Source: Antrihabitans stalagmiti (GTDB lineage Bacteria; Actinomycetota; Actinomycetes; Mycobacteriales; Mycobacteriaceae). Taken from it: DNA of 64,000 bases. Every line of letters starts with the position of its first letter. The stretch's first letter is position 1. Positions 27,111 through 35,206 of the stretch are shown piece after piece. Position numbers and translations under genes: made by a program. The notes beneath the pieces were generated by a model, which worked only from the letters and a program-made list of their open reading frames with translations, was not told the origin of the DNA and did not search any database. The stretch is taken from contig NZ_JAEMNV010000002.1 in the NCBI RefSeq assembly GCF_016482825.1, positions 558,001-622,000 on the forward strand. Reading direction: 5' to 3'.

Positions 27111-28070
27111 ATGTCAGCCGACCAGCAACGCAACTTCATCGGTCCGGTCGATGCATCGCGAGTTCCTCGCTACTGCGGACCCGAGACCTTCGCGCGACTC
27201 CCCCGCGCCGACGAAGTTTCGCGCCCTGACGTTCTCGTCGTCGGCATTCCCTTCGACTCGGGCGTCAGCTATCGACCGGGTGCGCGCTTCGGTCCGAGCC
27301 ACATTCGTGCATCGTCGAAACTGCTGCGGCCGTACAACCCAGCGCAGGACGTCCACCCGTTCGGCGTTCAGCAGGTCGCCGACGCAGGCGATATCGCGGT
27401 CAATCCGTTCGATCTGAACGAGGCGATCTCGACGATCGCCAGCGAGTCCGAGGCGCTGCAGGCCGACGGATCGACGCTCGTAACGCTCGGCGGCGACCAC
27501 ACGATCGCACTTCCACTACTGCGCACACTGCACCGGATGCACGGCCCGATCTCGGTGTTGCACTTCGATGCTCACCTCGACACCTGGGACACCTACTTCG
27601 GCGCGCCCTACACCCACGGCACTCCGTTCCGTCGTGCGAGCGAAGAAGGCCTGCTCGACCTCGAACACTGCCAGCACATGGGCATTCGCGGACCGCTGTA
27701 CTCCGCGGCGGATCTGGAGGACGACACCGCGCTCGGATTCCAGATCGTCCGGGCCGACGACTACGAGGTCGACGGGGTTCGCGGCGCGGTCGATCGGATG
27801 CGCGCGCGCCTCGGCGACGGACCCGTCTACGTCTCGATCGACATCGACGTCCTCGATCCGGCCCATGCCCCCGGCACCGGAACCCCCGAGGCCGGCGGAT
27901 TGACGAGTCGCGAACTGCTCAACACGTTGCGCGGCCTGAAGGGTCTCAACGTCGTCGGTGCCGACATCGTCGAGGTCGCACCCGTGTACGACCACGCGGA
28001 GATCACCGGCGTCGCGGCGTCACACGTTGCGTACGAACTGATTTCGATACTGGCGGCCAATCGGGCCTAG
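27111..28070 (+). CDS. Ureohydrolase (copy 2), predicted 4-guanidinobutyrase
   Basis: A 319-residue binuclear-manganese ureohydrolase. Ligands are His130 (GGDHTIA), Asp153, His155 and Asp157 ([10 protein letters not shown]), and Asp244 and Asp246 (SIDIDVLDP). The ATG at 27111 has AAAGGGTGG upstream; a longer start at 27069 adds 14 unrelated residues. It is divergent from the amidase/monooxygenase unit with shared operator-like sites, which supports 4-guanidinobutyrate as substrate (products GABA and urea). Agmatine is the main alternative, since the same family includes agmatinases. Its stop overlaps the convergent regulator gene by four bases. It is a close paralogue of the gene at 19825-20808. 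Confidence 0.87.
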   Translation: MSADQQRNFIGPVDASRVPRYCGPETFARLPRADEVSRPDVLVVGIPFDSGVSYRPGARFGPSHIRASSKLLRPYNPAQDVHPFGVQQVADAGDIAVNPFDLNEAISTIASESEALQADGSTLVTLGGDHTIALPLLRTLHRMHGPISVLHFDAHLDTWDTYFGAPYTHGTPFRRASEEGLLDLEHCQHMGIRGPLYSAADLEDDTALGFQIVRADDYEVDGVRGAVDRMRARLGDGPVYVSIDIDVLDPAHAPGTGTPEAGGLTSRELLNTLRGLKGLNVVGADIVEVAPVYDHAEITGVAASHVAYELISILAANRA

Positions 28071-28669
28071 GCCCGGTATCCCGAATGTGGCAGCGCCGGG
28101 CAGATCATCCACAGCACGGTCGTCATCGGTTCGCCCTTCGGCACCGAGAACGCGCGCGGCGATGCTGGATCGAAGGTCAGCGCATCACCCTGACCGAGTA
28201 CGACGACACCGTCGGAGAAGCTGACCTCCAGACGACCACCGACAACGAACACGAACTCGACCTCACCGGGTAGCGGATACGGTTCTGCGCCGCTACCTCC
28301 GCCGGGTTCGATCTTGGACAGCAGTACCTGAACACGCCGTTCGGATTGCGGCGTCAGCAGGAACTCGGCGATGTCGTGACCGCCGAACCCGATCGCCGGA
28401 TACTCCCCCGCGCGTACGACACTGCGCGTCGCGGAAGTCTCGAACAGATTCGACAGCGGAATCGTGAGCGCTTCGCTGATTCTGAGCAATGCAGCGACCG
28501 ACGCAGTCGACTTGCCTCGCTCGACCTTCGACAGGAAGCTCTTGGTGAGTCCGCTTGCCTCGGCGAGAGATTCGATCGTCATCCGTTGCGCCTTGCGTAC
28601 GGCACGGATTCGTAGGCCGACAGCTGTGGACGGATCGGGATCACGATCCTTGTGTCCAGACACCGCCAT
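28067..28669 (-). CDS. XRE-family regulator with cupin sensor domain
   Basis: A 200-residue regulator: an N-terminal lambda-repressor-like helix-turn-helix at about residues 16-70 ([18 protein letters not shown], then [19 protein letters not shown]) and a C-terminal cupin at about 110-190 ([22 protein letters not shown] and [10 protein letters not shown]). The same architecture is found in PuuR-like regulators of polyamine and amino-acid catabolism. The ATG at 28669 has GGAGG four bases upstream and is preferred over an ATG eight codons earlier. It converges on the ureohydrolase gene with a four-base overlap. A TTGTGTC-CA-GACAC site overlaps its own codons 3-7, so it may repress itself as well as the flanking pathway. 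Confidence 0.88.
   Translation of the reverse strand: MAVSGHKDRDPDPSTAVGLRIRAVRKAQRMTIESLAEASGLTKSFLSKVERGKSTASVAALLRISEALTIPLSNLFETSATRSVVRAGEYPAIGFGGHDIAEFLLTPQSERRVQVLLSKIEPGGGSGAEPYPLPGEVEFVFVVGGRLEVSFSDGVVVLGQGDALTFDPASPRAFSVPKGEPMTTVLWMICPALPHSGYRA
28650..28663. promoter_or_regulatory. TTGTGTC site inside the start of the regulator gene
   Basis: TTGTGTC-CA-GACAC overlaps codons 3-7 of the XRE/cupin gene. The spacer is two bases rather than four, so it is a weaker match to the 23259 dyad. It may be an autoregulatory roadblock site or chance. Confidence 0.35.
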
Positions 28670-28745
28670 TCGACCTCCAACCGACATCTGCATCTACGAT
28701 TGCTCGAATAGTACCCACGCCTACCCAGCTACCAGGCCGGCCGCG

Positions 28746-29099
28746 TCAAGCCCCGCTGATCTTGTCCAGTCGCTGCAGTAGCTCGTGCGCCGCGAGTTCG
28801 ACGTCTTTGTGCCGCCATTCGGCTGCTCGGTACACGCACGCGATCAACGCCGTGCGGTGCACTCTGCGGAAGTCACCGAACACGAACGCGTAGCGCGCTT
28901 TGGTCTCCTCGGTCGCGCCTTCGGTGAGGCCGAGATGCCATTCGGCGTAATCGTCCCACGAGTGCGATTCGAGAAAGTCGTTCTGCGCCTTGGCATTCGG
29001 CTGAACTTCGCCCCAGTCGCTTTCGAGAACGTATTGCCGCGCATCGATCAGCCGCTCGGCGTGCGCCACCGCAGCTGTATTGACAGAGTATTCGGCCAC
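28746..29099 (-). CDS. Conserved-looking hypothetical protein
   Basis: A 117-residue, acidic, probably helical cytoplasmic protein starting at a GTG. Visible features are AERLIDARQYVLESDWGE, SHSWDDYAEWHLGL and RYAFVFGDFRRVHRTALIACVYRAAEW, which read like a compact helical domain; two histidines and several aspartates could bind metal. I do not know a function. It stands alone between the XRE regulator (76 bp) and the PucR gene (54 bp), all on the minus strand. Third-position GC is as in neighbouring real genes, which supports it being expressed. Confidence 0.7.
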   Translation of the reverse strand: MAEYSVNTAAVAHAERLIDARQYVLESDWGEVQPNAKAQNDFLESHSWDDYAEWHLGLTEGATEETKARYAFVFGDFRRVHRTALIACVYRAAEWRHKDVELAAHELLQRLDKISGA

Positions 29100-29153
29100 G
29101 TCACCGATTGTGCACCTGCCGACACGGCAAGCGGGAGGAATTGCGACGCCGGT

Positions 29154-30683
29154 TCAGCTCCCTCTCGCCATGATCGCGAGCAGCAACTCGGCCCGCACGC
29201 GCGCGATGTCGAGATTGCAGCCGAGCAGCGCCTCGGTCTGCGAGATGCGTTTGCGCAATGTGTGCCGATGGACTCCTGTTGCTGCGGCGGCGGATTCCCA
29301 GTGCCCGTTGGCCTCGAGGAAGGCGCGCAGCGACGCCAGCAGTTCGGTGCCGTTGCTGCGGTCGTAGTCCTCGACGGGCGTCAGCATCGTGTCAGCGACC
29401 GCGTTGAGGATGCGCCGACTCGCATCGAACGACAGCAGGGCCTGCCCCGTCAGAGCAGAGAACTCCAGCGGTAGTCCACCGCGTTCGGCCGCGGACGCCG
29501 CAAGCTTGGCGTTGTCGACCGCAGCGACGACCTGGTCGACGGGATGAACACCGCTGACCCCGACCCTGATCAATTTGCGCACCGAACTCGCGATTCCCGT
29601 CGACACCCGCCGGGCAAACGTGGCATCCTCGCTACCCGGCAGCACCACGATCACCTGCCGGTCGTGGGATTGCATGAACAACGAGTGTCCCGCGCGGTTC
29701 ATCGCCTCCTCCAGAGCCGCAGCAACGACTTTTGTCGCCGACGCGGTCTCGCACGACGCAGCGAGAACCCGAATGTTGTTGCGCGAGTCTGCCGCCGCCG
29801 CAAGTTGGACCCACGCTGGGGCAAGGTCGGCTTCGGTGCTCAGCAGCAGACCGAGCGCGTGGCTGTTCAGTTTGTTCTGCGCTGCCTGCAGCCTGGCAGG
29901 CTTCTCGAAATCGAGCGCGAGCAACGAGTTGGCATGCCCGAGCAGGATTTGATCGATGTGGCTGAGCGGCAATTTGCTCACCACAACCAAGTCGCCGTGG
30001 TCGTCACTGCCGACGCTGATGCGCTGATGTGTGATCGCGGCGCCCGTCTTGTCCAGCGACACACTGCTCGACGCCGTCGAGGTATCGCTCGCGAGCGCCT
30101 CCTTGATCTCGGCGAGCAACGCCGCATCCAGCGACTTCGGATGGCTCTCGACAACCCGGCCCGACGGGTCGAGCACAAGCACCTTCGACGCCAACGATCG
30201 CGCCAGTTCCCGAACGATGGCTTGCGCGCCGCCGAACACCACCGCACGGGTCATCCGCGGCTGCGCGCGCGAGGCCCGCAACACCGCGTCGTACTGCTGC
30301 TCGGCAAGGCGCGCGGTCACCCGCTTCACCACTGCCGCGAACGGCGTCCGTAGCGGCACCTCGAACAGCGGCAGGCCTATCTCATCGGCTGCCCGCACCA
30401 GATCGTCTGGGACGGTCGGGTGGGTCAGACCGGTCCCGAACCCGACCGCCGCGACGTTGCACGCGTCGAGTCCGCGGAGGTAGGCAACGCGCTCCTCGGA
30501 GGTGTCGGCCAATCGAATTCCAGTGGTGAGCAACAACTCTCCGCCGGACAGCCAGCGGAACGGGTTGGGCAGTTCGGTCGCGAGCGCCAGGTTTATCTCG
30601 CGTTCGACACCTGCCGAACCGCCTTTGAGTGCCAGCGCAAGATCGGACTGGCCGAGCACCCAGGCGACAGGAACGTTCACCAT
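29154..30683 (-). CDS. PucR-family transcriptional regulator
   Basis: A 509-residue regulator with the PucR layout: an N-terminal sensing domain (about 1-130, including RWLSGGELLLTTGIRLAD and LPLFEVPLRTPFAAVV), a central GGDEF-like domain (about 280-400) and a C-terminal helix-turn-helix at about 450-505 (FLEANGHWESAAAATGVHRH followed by TLRKRISQTEALLGCNL). The family controls purine, proline, GABA and polyamine catabolism. It is divergent from the aldehyde dehydrogenase/copper amine oxidase operon across 135 AT-rich bases, so it is probably the activator of that operon. The inducer may be an amine, its aldehyde or GABA; this is inference. Confidence 0.9.
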   Translation of the reverse strand: MVNVPVAWVLGQSDLALALKGGSAGVEREINLALATELPNPFRWLSGGELLLTTGIRLADTSEERVAYLRGLDACNVAAVGFGTGLTHPTVPDDLVRAADEIGLPLFEVPLRTPFAAVVKRVTARLAEQQYDAVLRASRAQPRMTRAVVFGGAQAIVRELARSLASKVLVLDPSGRVVESHPKSLDAALLAEIKEALASDTSTASSSVSLDKTGAAITHQRISVGSDDHGDLVVVSKLPLSHIDQILLGHANSLLALDFEKPARLQAAQNKLNSHALGLLLSTEADLAPAWVQLAAAADSRNNIRVLAASCETASATKVVAAALEEAMNRAGHSLFMQSHDRQVIVVLPGSEDATFARRVSTGIASSVRKLIRVGVSGVHPVDQVVAAVDNAKLAASAAERGGLPLEFSALTGQALLSFDASRRILNAVADTMLTPVEDYDRSNGTELLASLRAFLEANGHWESAAAATGVHRHTLRKRISQTEALLGCNLDIARVRAELLLAIMARGS

Positions 30684-30818
30684 CCGAAGTGTACATATTG
30701 TCGAAGATCGATTGAAAGTTTGTCCATCTTGTCAAGTGATCATGTAAGTGACACAGAGCACACTGAGTCCAGAACGGTTCCAGACAACAACACGTCCCTG
30801 CGAGATGAACGGTGCATC
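30684..30818. promoter_or_regulatory. Divergent PucR/aminobutyraldehyde dehydrogenase promoter
   Basis: This 135-bp gap is much richer in AT than its surroundings. It holds three TTGTC repeats on the plus strand within about 35 bp (near 30700, 30721 and 30729), the last giving TTGACA on the minus strand. These are candidates for PucR binding or promoter elements; no single perfect dyad is visible. Confidence 0.4.
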
Positions 30819-32249
30819 ATGCCGACCGCTGTGCTCGAGAACTACATCAACGGCGAATTTGTGGCCTCAACCGCCACCGAAACCCTCGACCTGATCAACC
30901 CCGTCGACGAGTCCGTCGTCGGGCGCGCTCCGATATCGAACGAAGCCGACGTGAAAGCAGCGGTCGACGCCGCGCAGCGGGCCTTCGAGTCCTGGAGCCG
31001 AACGACTCCGAACGAGCGCCAGAAGGCGTTGCTCAAACTCGCCGATGCGATCGACGCGCACACCGACGAACTGGTAGAAGCTCAGTGCCGCAATACCGGT
31101 CAGCCGAAGTCCGTGATCGCGGCAGAAGAGATCGCCGTCAGCGCGGACCAGGTCCGCTTCTTCGCCGGCGCTGCGCGGATCGTCGAGGGCAAGTCGGCTG
31201 GCGAATACATGGAGGGCTTCACCTCCTACGTTCGCCGCGAACCGATAGGCATCGTCGGCCAGGTCACTCCGTGGAACTACCCGTTTATGATGGCCATCTG
31301 GAAGATCGGTCCAGCGCTGGCAGCGGGCAACACGATCGTTCTCAAACCCAGTGACACCACACCCGAAAGCACACTCGTGCTCGCGAGACTCACGAAGGGA
31401 ATCCTCCCCGACGGGGTCTTCAACGTCGTGCTCGGCAACGGCGGCACGGGCGCCGCGCTCGTCGGCCATCCGGCACTCGGTCTTGTGTCGATCACCGGCT
31501 CCGTCCGCGCAGGCATCGCCGTCGCCGTCTCTGCCGCACAGCAACTCAAGCGCGCGCACCTCGAACTCGGCGGCAAGGCACCAGCCGTTGTCTTCGCCGA
31601 CGCCGACATCGCCAAGGCCGCAAGCGGAATCGCGGAGGCCGCGTTCTTCAACGGCGGCCAGGACTGCACCGCGGCCACCCGTGTGCTCGTTCACGAATCG
31701 ATTCACGATCAGCTCGTCGACGCACTCGTCGAGAAGTCGAAGACGTTGCAGCCCGGACTACCCGACGACCCCGACTCGTTCTACGGCCCGCTCAACAACA
31801 TCAACCACTTCACCGAAGTCACCAAGAAGGTCGGCGCGATCCCAGCGCACGCCACCATCGTCACCGGCGGAAAACGCGCGCGCGACAAGGGTTTCTTCTT
31901 CGAGCCGACCATCATCACCGGTGTCGAGCAGAAGGACGACATCGTCCAGGAGGAGACGTTCGGACCGGTGTTGACGGTCCAACCCTTCACCGACGAGGCG
32001 CAGGCGATCGAGTACGCGAACGACGTTCGGTTCGGTCTCGCGTCGAGTGTCTGGACCAAGGACCACGCGACTGCCGAGCGGCTCACGCGCGCACTCGATT
32101 TCGGCTGCGTGTGGATCAACTGCCATATCCCGCTCGTGGCAGAAATGCCACACGGCGGCTTCAAGTATTCCGGCTACGGCAAAGACCTTTCGGCATACGG
32201 TGTCGAGGACTACACCCGACTCAAGCACGTCATGAGCTCGCACGACTGA
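30819..32249 (+). CDS. Aldehyde dehydrogenase, predicted 4-aminobutyraldehyde dehydrogenase (PatD-like)
   Basis: A 476-residue NAD(P)-dependent aldehyde dehydrogenase. The catalytic cysteine is Cys283 in FFNGGQDCTAATRV, a form typical of aminobutyraldehyde dehydrogenases; the general base is Glu249 in LELGGKAPAVV, and VTPWNYPFMMAIWK marks the coenzyme site. The ATG at 30819 gives the usual N-terminus (ENYINGEFV). It heads a plus-strand operon followed by a copper amine oxidase, whose aldehyde product it should oxidise: putrescine to 4-aminobutanal to GABA, or agmatine to 4-guanidinobutanal to 4-guanidinobutyrate. Control by the divergent PucR gene is likely. Confidence 0.85.
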   Translation: MPTAVLENYINGEFVASTATETLDLINPVDESVVGRAPISNEADVKAAVDAAQRAFESWSRTTPNERQKALLKLADAIDAHTDELVEAQCRNTGQPKSVIAAEEIAVSADQVRFFAGAARIVEGKSAGEYMEGFTSYVRREPIGIVGQVTPWNYPFMMAIWKIGPALAAGNTIVLKPSDTTPESTLVLARLTKGILPDGVFNVVLGNGGTGAALVGHPALGLVSITGSVRAGIAVAVSAAQQLKRAHLELGGKAPAVVFADADIAKAASGIAEAAFFNGGQDCTAATRVLVHESIHDQLVDALVEKSKTLQPGLPDDPDSFYGPLNNINHFTEVTKKVGAIPAHATIVTGGKRARDKGFFFEPTIITGVEQKDDIVQEETFGPVLTVQPFTDEAQAIEYANDVRFGLASSVWTKDHATAERLTRALDFGCVWINCHIPLVAEMPHGGFKYSGYGKDLSAYGVEDYTRLKHVMSSHD

Positions 32250-32308
32250 CGAAAGCTCGACCTTTCGAATATCCATTCGCACAACACTTCTCCGGCAGGG
32301 AGCCTCCC

Positions 32309-34264
32309 GTGGCAGACACATTCCATCCGCTCGATCCACTTACATCCGAGGAGTTCAGCAGGACAGCAAGTCTGCTCAACGATGCGCATGGCGTCGGTCC
32401 CGGATGGCGCTATGCCTCGATCGAACTCGTTGAACCGCCGAAAGCCGATGTTGCAGCGTTCGATCGCGACAGCACCGTGCCGGACCGCCGAGCCGTCGTC
32501 GTCTGCTTCGAACGCGCCGAGAACAAGACCTACAAGGCGCTCGTTTCGCTCACCAGCGGTTCGGTACTCGAGTGGAATCACATTCCTGGTGAACAGGCCA
32601 ACTTCACGGTCGACGAATGGGTCGAGTGCGACGAAGCTCTACGCAATCACCCCGATGTTATCGCGGCACTGGCGAAGCGTGGCGTCACCGACATGAGCAT
32701 GGTGTTCATGGACACCTGGACCTACGGCGACGTCGTCATGCCGGAGAAGTACAAGGGCCGCAGACTCGGCTGGTCCGACACCTGGGTGAAGGCTGCCGAC
32801 GGTGCCAACCCCTACGCGGGTCCGGTCAACGGATTCCACTGCGTCATCGACGTCAACACCATGGAACTGCTCGAGATAGAAGACACGTTCACCGTCGACA
32901 AGCCGGAGATCATGGGCGAGTACGTTCCCCGCCACATCCCCGAACGAATTCGCAATGCCAGTACCCGGGAACCGTTGCAGCCGCTGGAAATCACCCAACC
33001 CGAAGGTCCGTCGTTCACGCTGGAGGGGAACAAGCTCGAGTGGCAGAACTGGTCGCTACGCGTCGGGTTCAACTACCGCGAAGGTATGACCCTGCACGCG
33101 ATTTCCTACAACGACAACGGCCGGGTTCGGCCGATTGCCAACCGACTCTCGTTCGCCGAGATGATGGTCCCCTACCGTGACCACTGCGACGACCACTACC
33201 GCAGAACAGCTTTCGACATCGGCGAGTGGGGCATCGGCTTCATGACCACTTCGCTCGAACTCGGCTGCGACTGCCTCGGCGAGATTCGCTACCTCGACGC
33301 CGTACTGCACAACAGCAAGGGTGAGCCGTACACGATCAAGAACGCGATCTGCATTCACGAGGAGGACAACGCGGTCCTGTGGAAGCACGTCGACCACCAC
33401 GCCGGTGCCGAGGTGCGGCGGATGCGCCGGCTCACCGTCTCGTTCCACGTCACCGTCGCGAACTACGAGTACCTCACGTACTGGCGCTTCTATCAGGACG
33501 GCAACATCGAATGTGAGGTCCGCGCAACAGGAATCATGGTCGTCAGCCATTTCGACGAAGGTGGCACACATCCGCACGGCACGCTGGTCGACAACCGCAC
33601 CTACGCGCCGTACCACCAGCACTTCCTGGTCGCACGGATGGATCTCGACGTCGACGGCACCGAAAACACCGTGTACGCAACGGAAACCGAAATCGTGCCG
33701 ATGGGTCCGGACAATCCGTACGGATTGTCGCTGCGGCAGAAGAACACTCCCCTGCGGACCGAAGCCGAAGGAAAACAGGACTTCGACTGGAACAGCCAGC
33801 GGGCCTGGAAGGTCGTCAACGACAACACCAAGAACGGCATCGGTACCTCACCTGCGTACAAGTTGGTCCCCGGCGCCGCGATACCAGCCATGTTCGACCC
33901 GCAGTCTCCGGTCCTCGCGCGCTGCCGTGCGATCGAGCACACCCTGTGGGTTACGCCGAACTCACCCGACGAACGTTGGCCCGCAGGCGAATTCGTGAAT
34001 CAGAGCAAGGTCGACCACGGTCTGCCCGAGTGGACCGAAGCCAACCGCTCGATCGAGAACACCGACGTGGTGCTCTGGTACGTATTCGGGATCCATCACA
34101 TCACCCGACCCGAAGACTGGCCCATCATGCCGGTCGACACGGTGAACTTCTGGCTCAAGCCCGTCGGCTTCTTCGATCGCAATCCATCGATAGACGTCGC
34201 CCCGACGCCTCCGAAGGCCTGCCATGCAGAGGGGCCGGACGGTGACCATCACCACCACCACTGA
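32309..34264 (+). CDS. Copper-containing primary amine oxidase with a natural C-terminal pentahistidine
   Basis: A 651-residue copper/topaquinone amine oxidase converting primary amines to aldehydes, ammonia and hydrogen peroxide. The cofactor precursor is Tyr386 in TVANYEYLTY; copper ligands are His436 and His438 (YHQHF) and His596 or His597 (GIHHITRPEDW); the catalytic base is Asp303 (FDIGEWGIGF). These sit five residues later than in the Arthrobacter globiformis phenylethylamine oxidase. The start is GTG 32309 with AGGGAG six bases upstream. The protein ends GDHHHHH, an unusual natural metal-binding tail. It lies 59 bp after the aldehyde dehydrogenase in the same operon, so putrescine, agmatine or an aromatic amine are candidate substrates. 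No signal peptide is visible. Confidence 0.93.
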   Translation: MADTFHPLDPLTSEEFSRTASLLNDAHGVGPGWRYASIELVEPPKADVAAFDRDSTVPDRRAVVVCFERAENKTYKALVSLTSGSVLEWNHIPGEQANFTVDEWVECDEALRNHPDVIAALAKRGVTDMSMVFMDTWTYGDVVMPEKYKGRRLGWSDTWVKAADGANPYAGPVNGFHCVIDVNTMELLEIEDTFTVDKPEIMGEYVPRHIPERIRNASTREPLQPLEITQPEGPSFTLEGNKLEWQNWSLRVGFNYREGMTLHAISYNDNGRVRPIANRLSFAEMMVPYRDHCDDHYRRTAFDIGEWGIGFMTTSLELGCDCLGEIRYLDAVLHNSKGEPYTIKNAICIHEEDNAVLWKHVDHHAGAEVRRMRRLTVSFHVTVANYEYLTYWRFYQDGNIECEVRATGIMVVSHFDEGGTHPHGTLVDNRTYAPYHQHFLVARMDLDVDGTENTVYATETEIVPMGPDNPYGLSLRQKNTPLRTEAEGKQDFDWNSQRAWKVVNDNTKNGIGTSPAYKLVPGAAIPAMFDPQSPVLARCRAIEHTLWVTPNSPDERWPAGEFVNQSKVDHGLPEWTEANRSIENTDVVLWYVFGIHHITRPEDWPIMPVDTVNFWLKPVGFFDRNPSIDVAPTPPKACHAEGPDGDHHHHH

Positions 34265-34324
34265 CACCTGACGCCGTTCACCTTCACTCCTACCCCTCAA
34301 CCCTGCTGCAGAATCGAAAAGCTC

Positions 34325-35206
34325 ATGAGGTTAGTAGTCGCTTATCTCGCCACCCCCAGCGGCGAAGACGGACTCGCGCTCGGTGTCCGGCTGGCCCGAA
34401 CTCTGAACGCCGCGTTGGATATCTGCATGGTGCTGCCACCAGACAGACCGCTGGCGGAACTCATTCAATCCAACGCCAGCTACGACGACATGCTCGCCGA
34501 GCAAGCACACAAATGGCTCGCAGCTGCGGTGGAGTCGGTGCCGGACGGCATCGAGGCGACGTCGCACCTCATCTTCAACGAGTCGTTCGCCGAAGGCCTG
34601 CTCGAAGAGGCGAACAAGATCGAGGCCGCTGCGATCGTGGTCGGTGCTGCCGGTGACGGACTGATCGGCCGCCACTCGATCGGTTCGGTGACAAGCGATC
34701 TACTGCACTCGGCGAACGTGCCACTCGCCCTCGCCCCGCGCGGGGAACGGCATTCGAAAGTTGCGGGTATCCGCGAGGTCACGTGTGCGATCGGCAGTCG
34801 GCCGGGTGCCGACCTACTGCTCGACACCGCGCTGCAAGCCAGTGAGGCGAGCGGCACCCCGCTTCGACTGGTGTCGTTGATCGCGTTGGACCCCCTCGAA
34901 GGGGTCCGTCGCAGCGACGACACCGCCGATACCTTCCGCGAGCGCGCCGTGGTGCACGCACACGAGAACCTCAAGATCGCGAAGTCCTACCTGCCGGAGG
35001 ACTTCCCGGTGACATCGGTCATCACAGACGGTCCGACGGTCGAGGCAGCCGTCAACAAGCTCGAATGGCACGACGGTGACCTGATCATGGTCGGCTCCAG
35101 CCGACTCGCTCAACCCCGCCGCCTGTTCCTCGGCTCCACCGCGGCGAAGATGCTGCGCGTCCTGCAGGTCCCGATGGTCGTGGTTCCGAAAGAGGAGCTC
35201 AAATGA
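34325..35206 (+). CDS. Tandem-domain universal stress protein linked to an APC permease (copy 2)
   Basis: A 293-residue protein with two UspA domains, the same length as the one at 20879-21760. Domain 1 opens RLVVAYLATPSGEDGLALG and ends with VVGAAGDGLIGRHSIGSVTS; domain 2 includes VTCAIGSRPGADLLLD and VGSSRLAQPRRLFLGSTAAK, both nucleotide-binding-like glycine/serine signatures, then VPMVVVPKEE. The stop overlaps the start of the following permease (ATGA at 35203-35206). It is the third gene of the amine oxidase operon. A regulatory link to the permease is inferred from the recurrent pairing. Confidence 0.87.
   Translation: MRLVVAYLATPSGEDGLALGVRLARTLNAALDICMVLPPDRPLAELIQSNASYDDMLAEQAHKWLAAAVESVPDGIEATSHLIFNESFAEGLLEEANKIEAAAIVVGAAGDGLIGRHSIGSVTSDLLHSANVPLALAPRGERHSKVAGIREVTCAIGSRPGADLLLDTALQASEASGTPLRLVSLIALDPLEGVRRSDDTADTFRERAVVHAHENLKIAKSYLPEDFPVTSVITDGPTVEAAVNKLEWHDGDLIMVGSSRLAQPRRLFLGSTAAKMLRVLQVPMVVVPKEELK

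Noticed and set aside
34246-34264. Pentahistidine tail as evidence of an engineered or vector sequence
   Set aside because: The operon continues normally on both sides, codons alternate freely with the genome's style, and no vector sequence is seen; a natural tail is the better reading.
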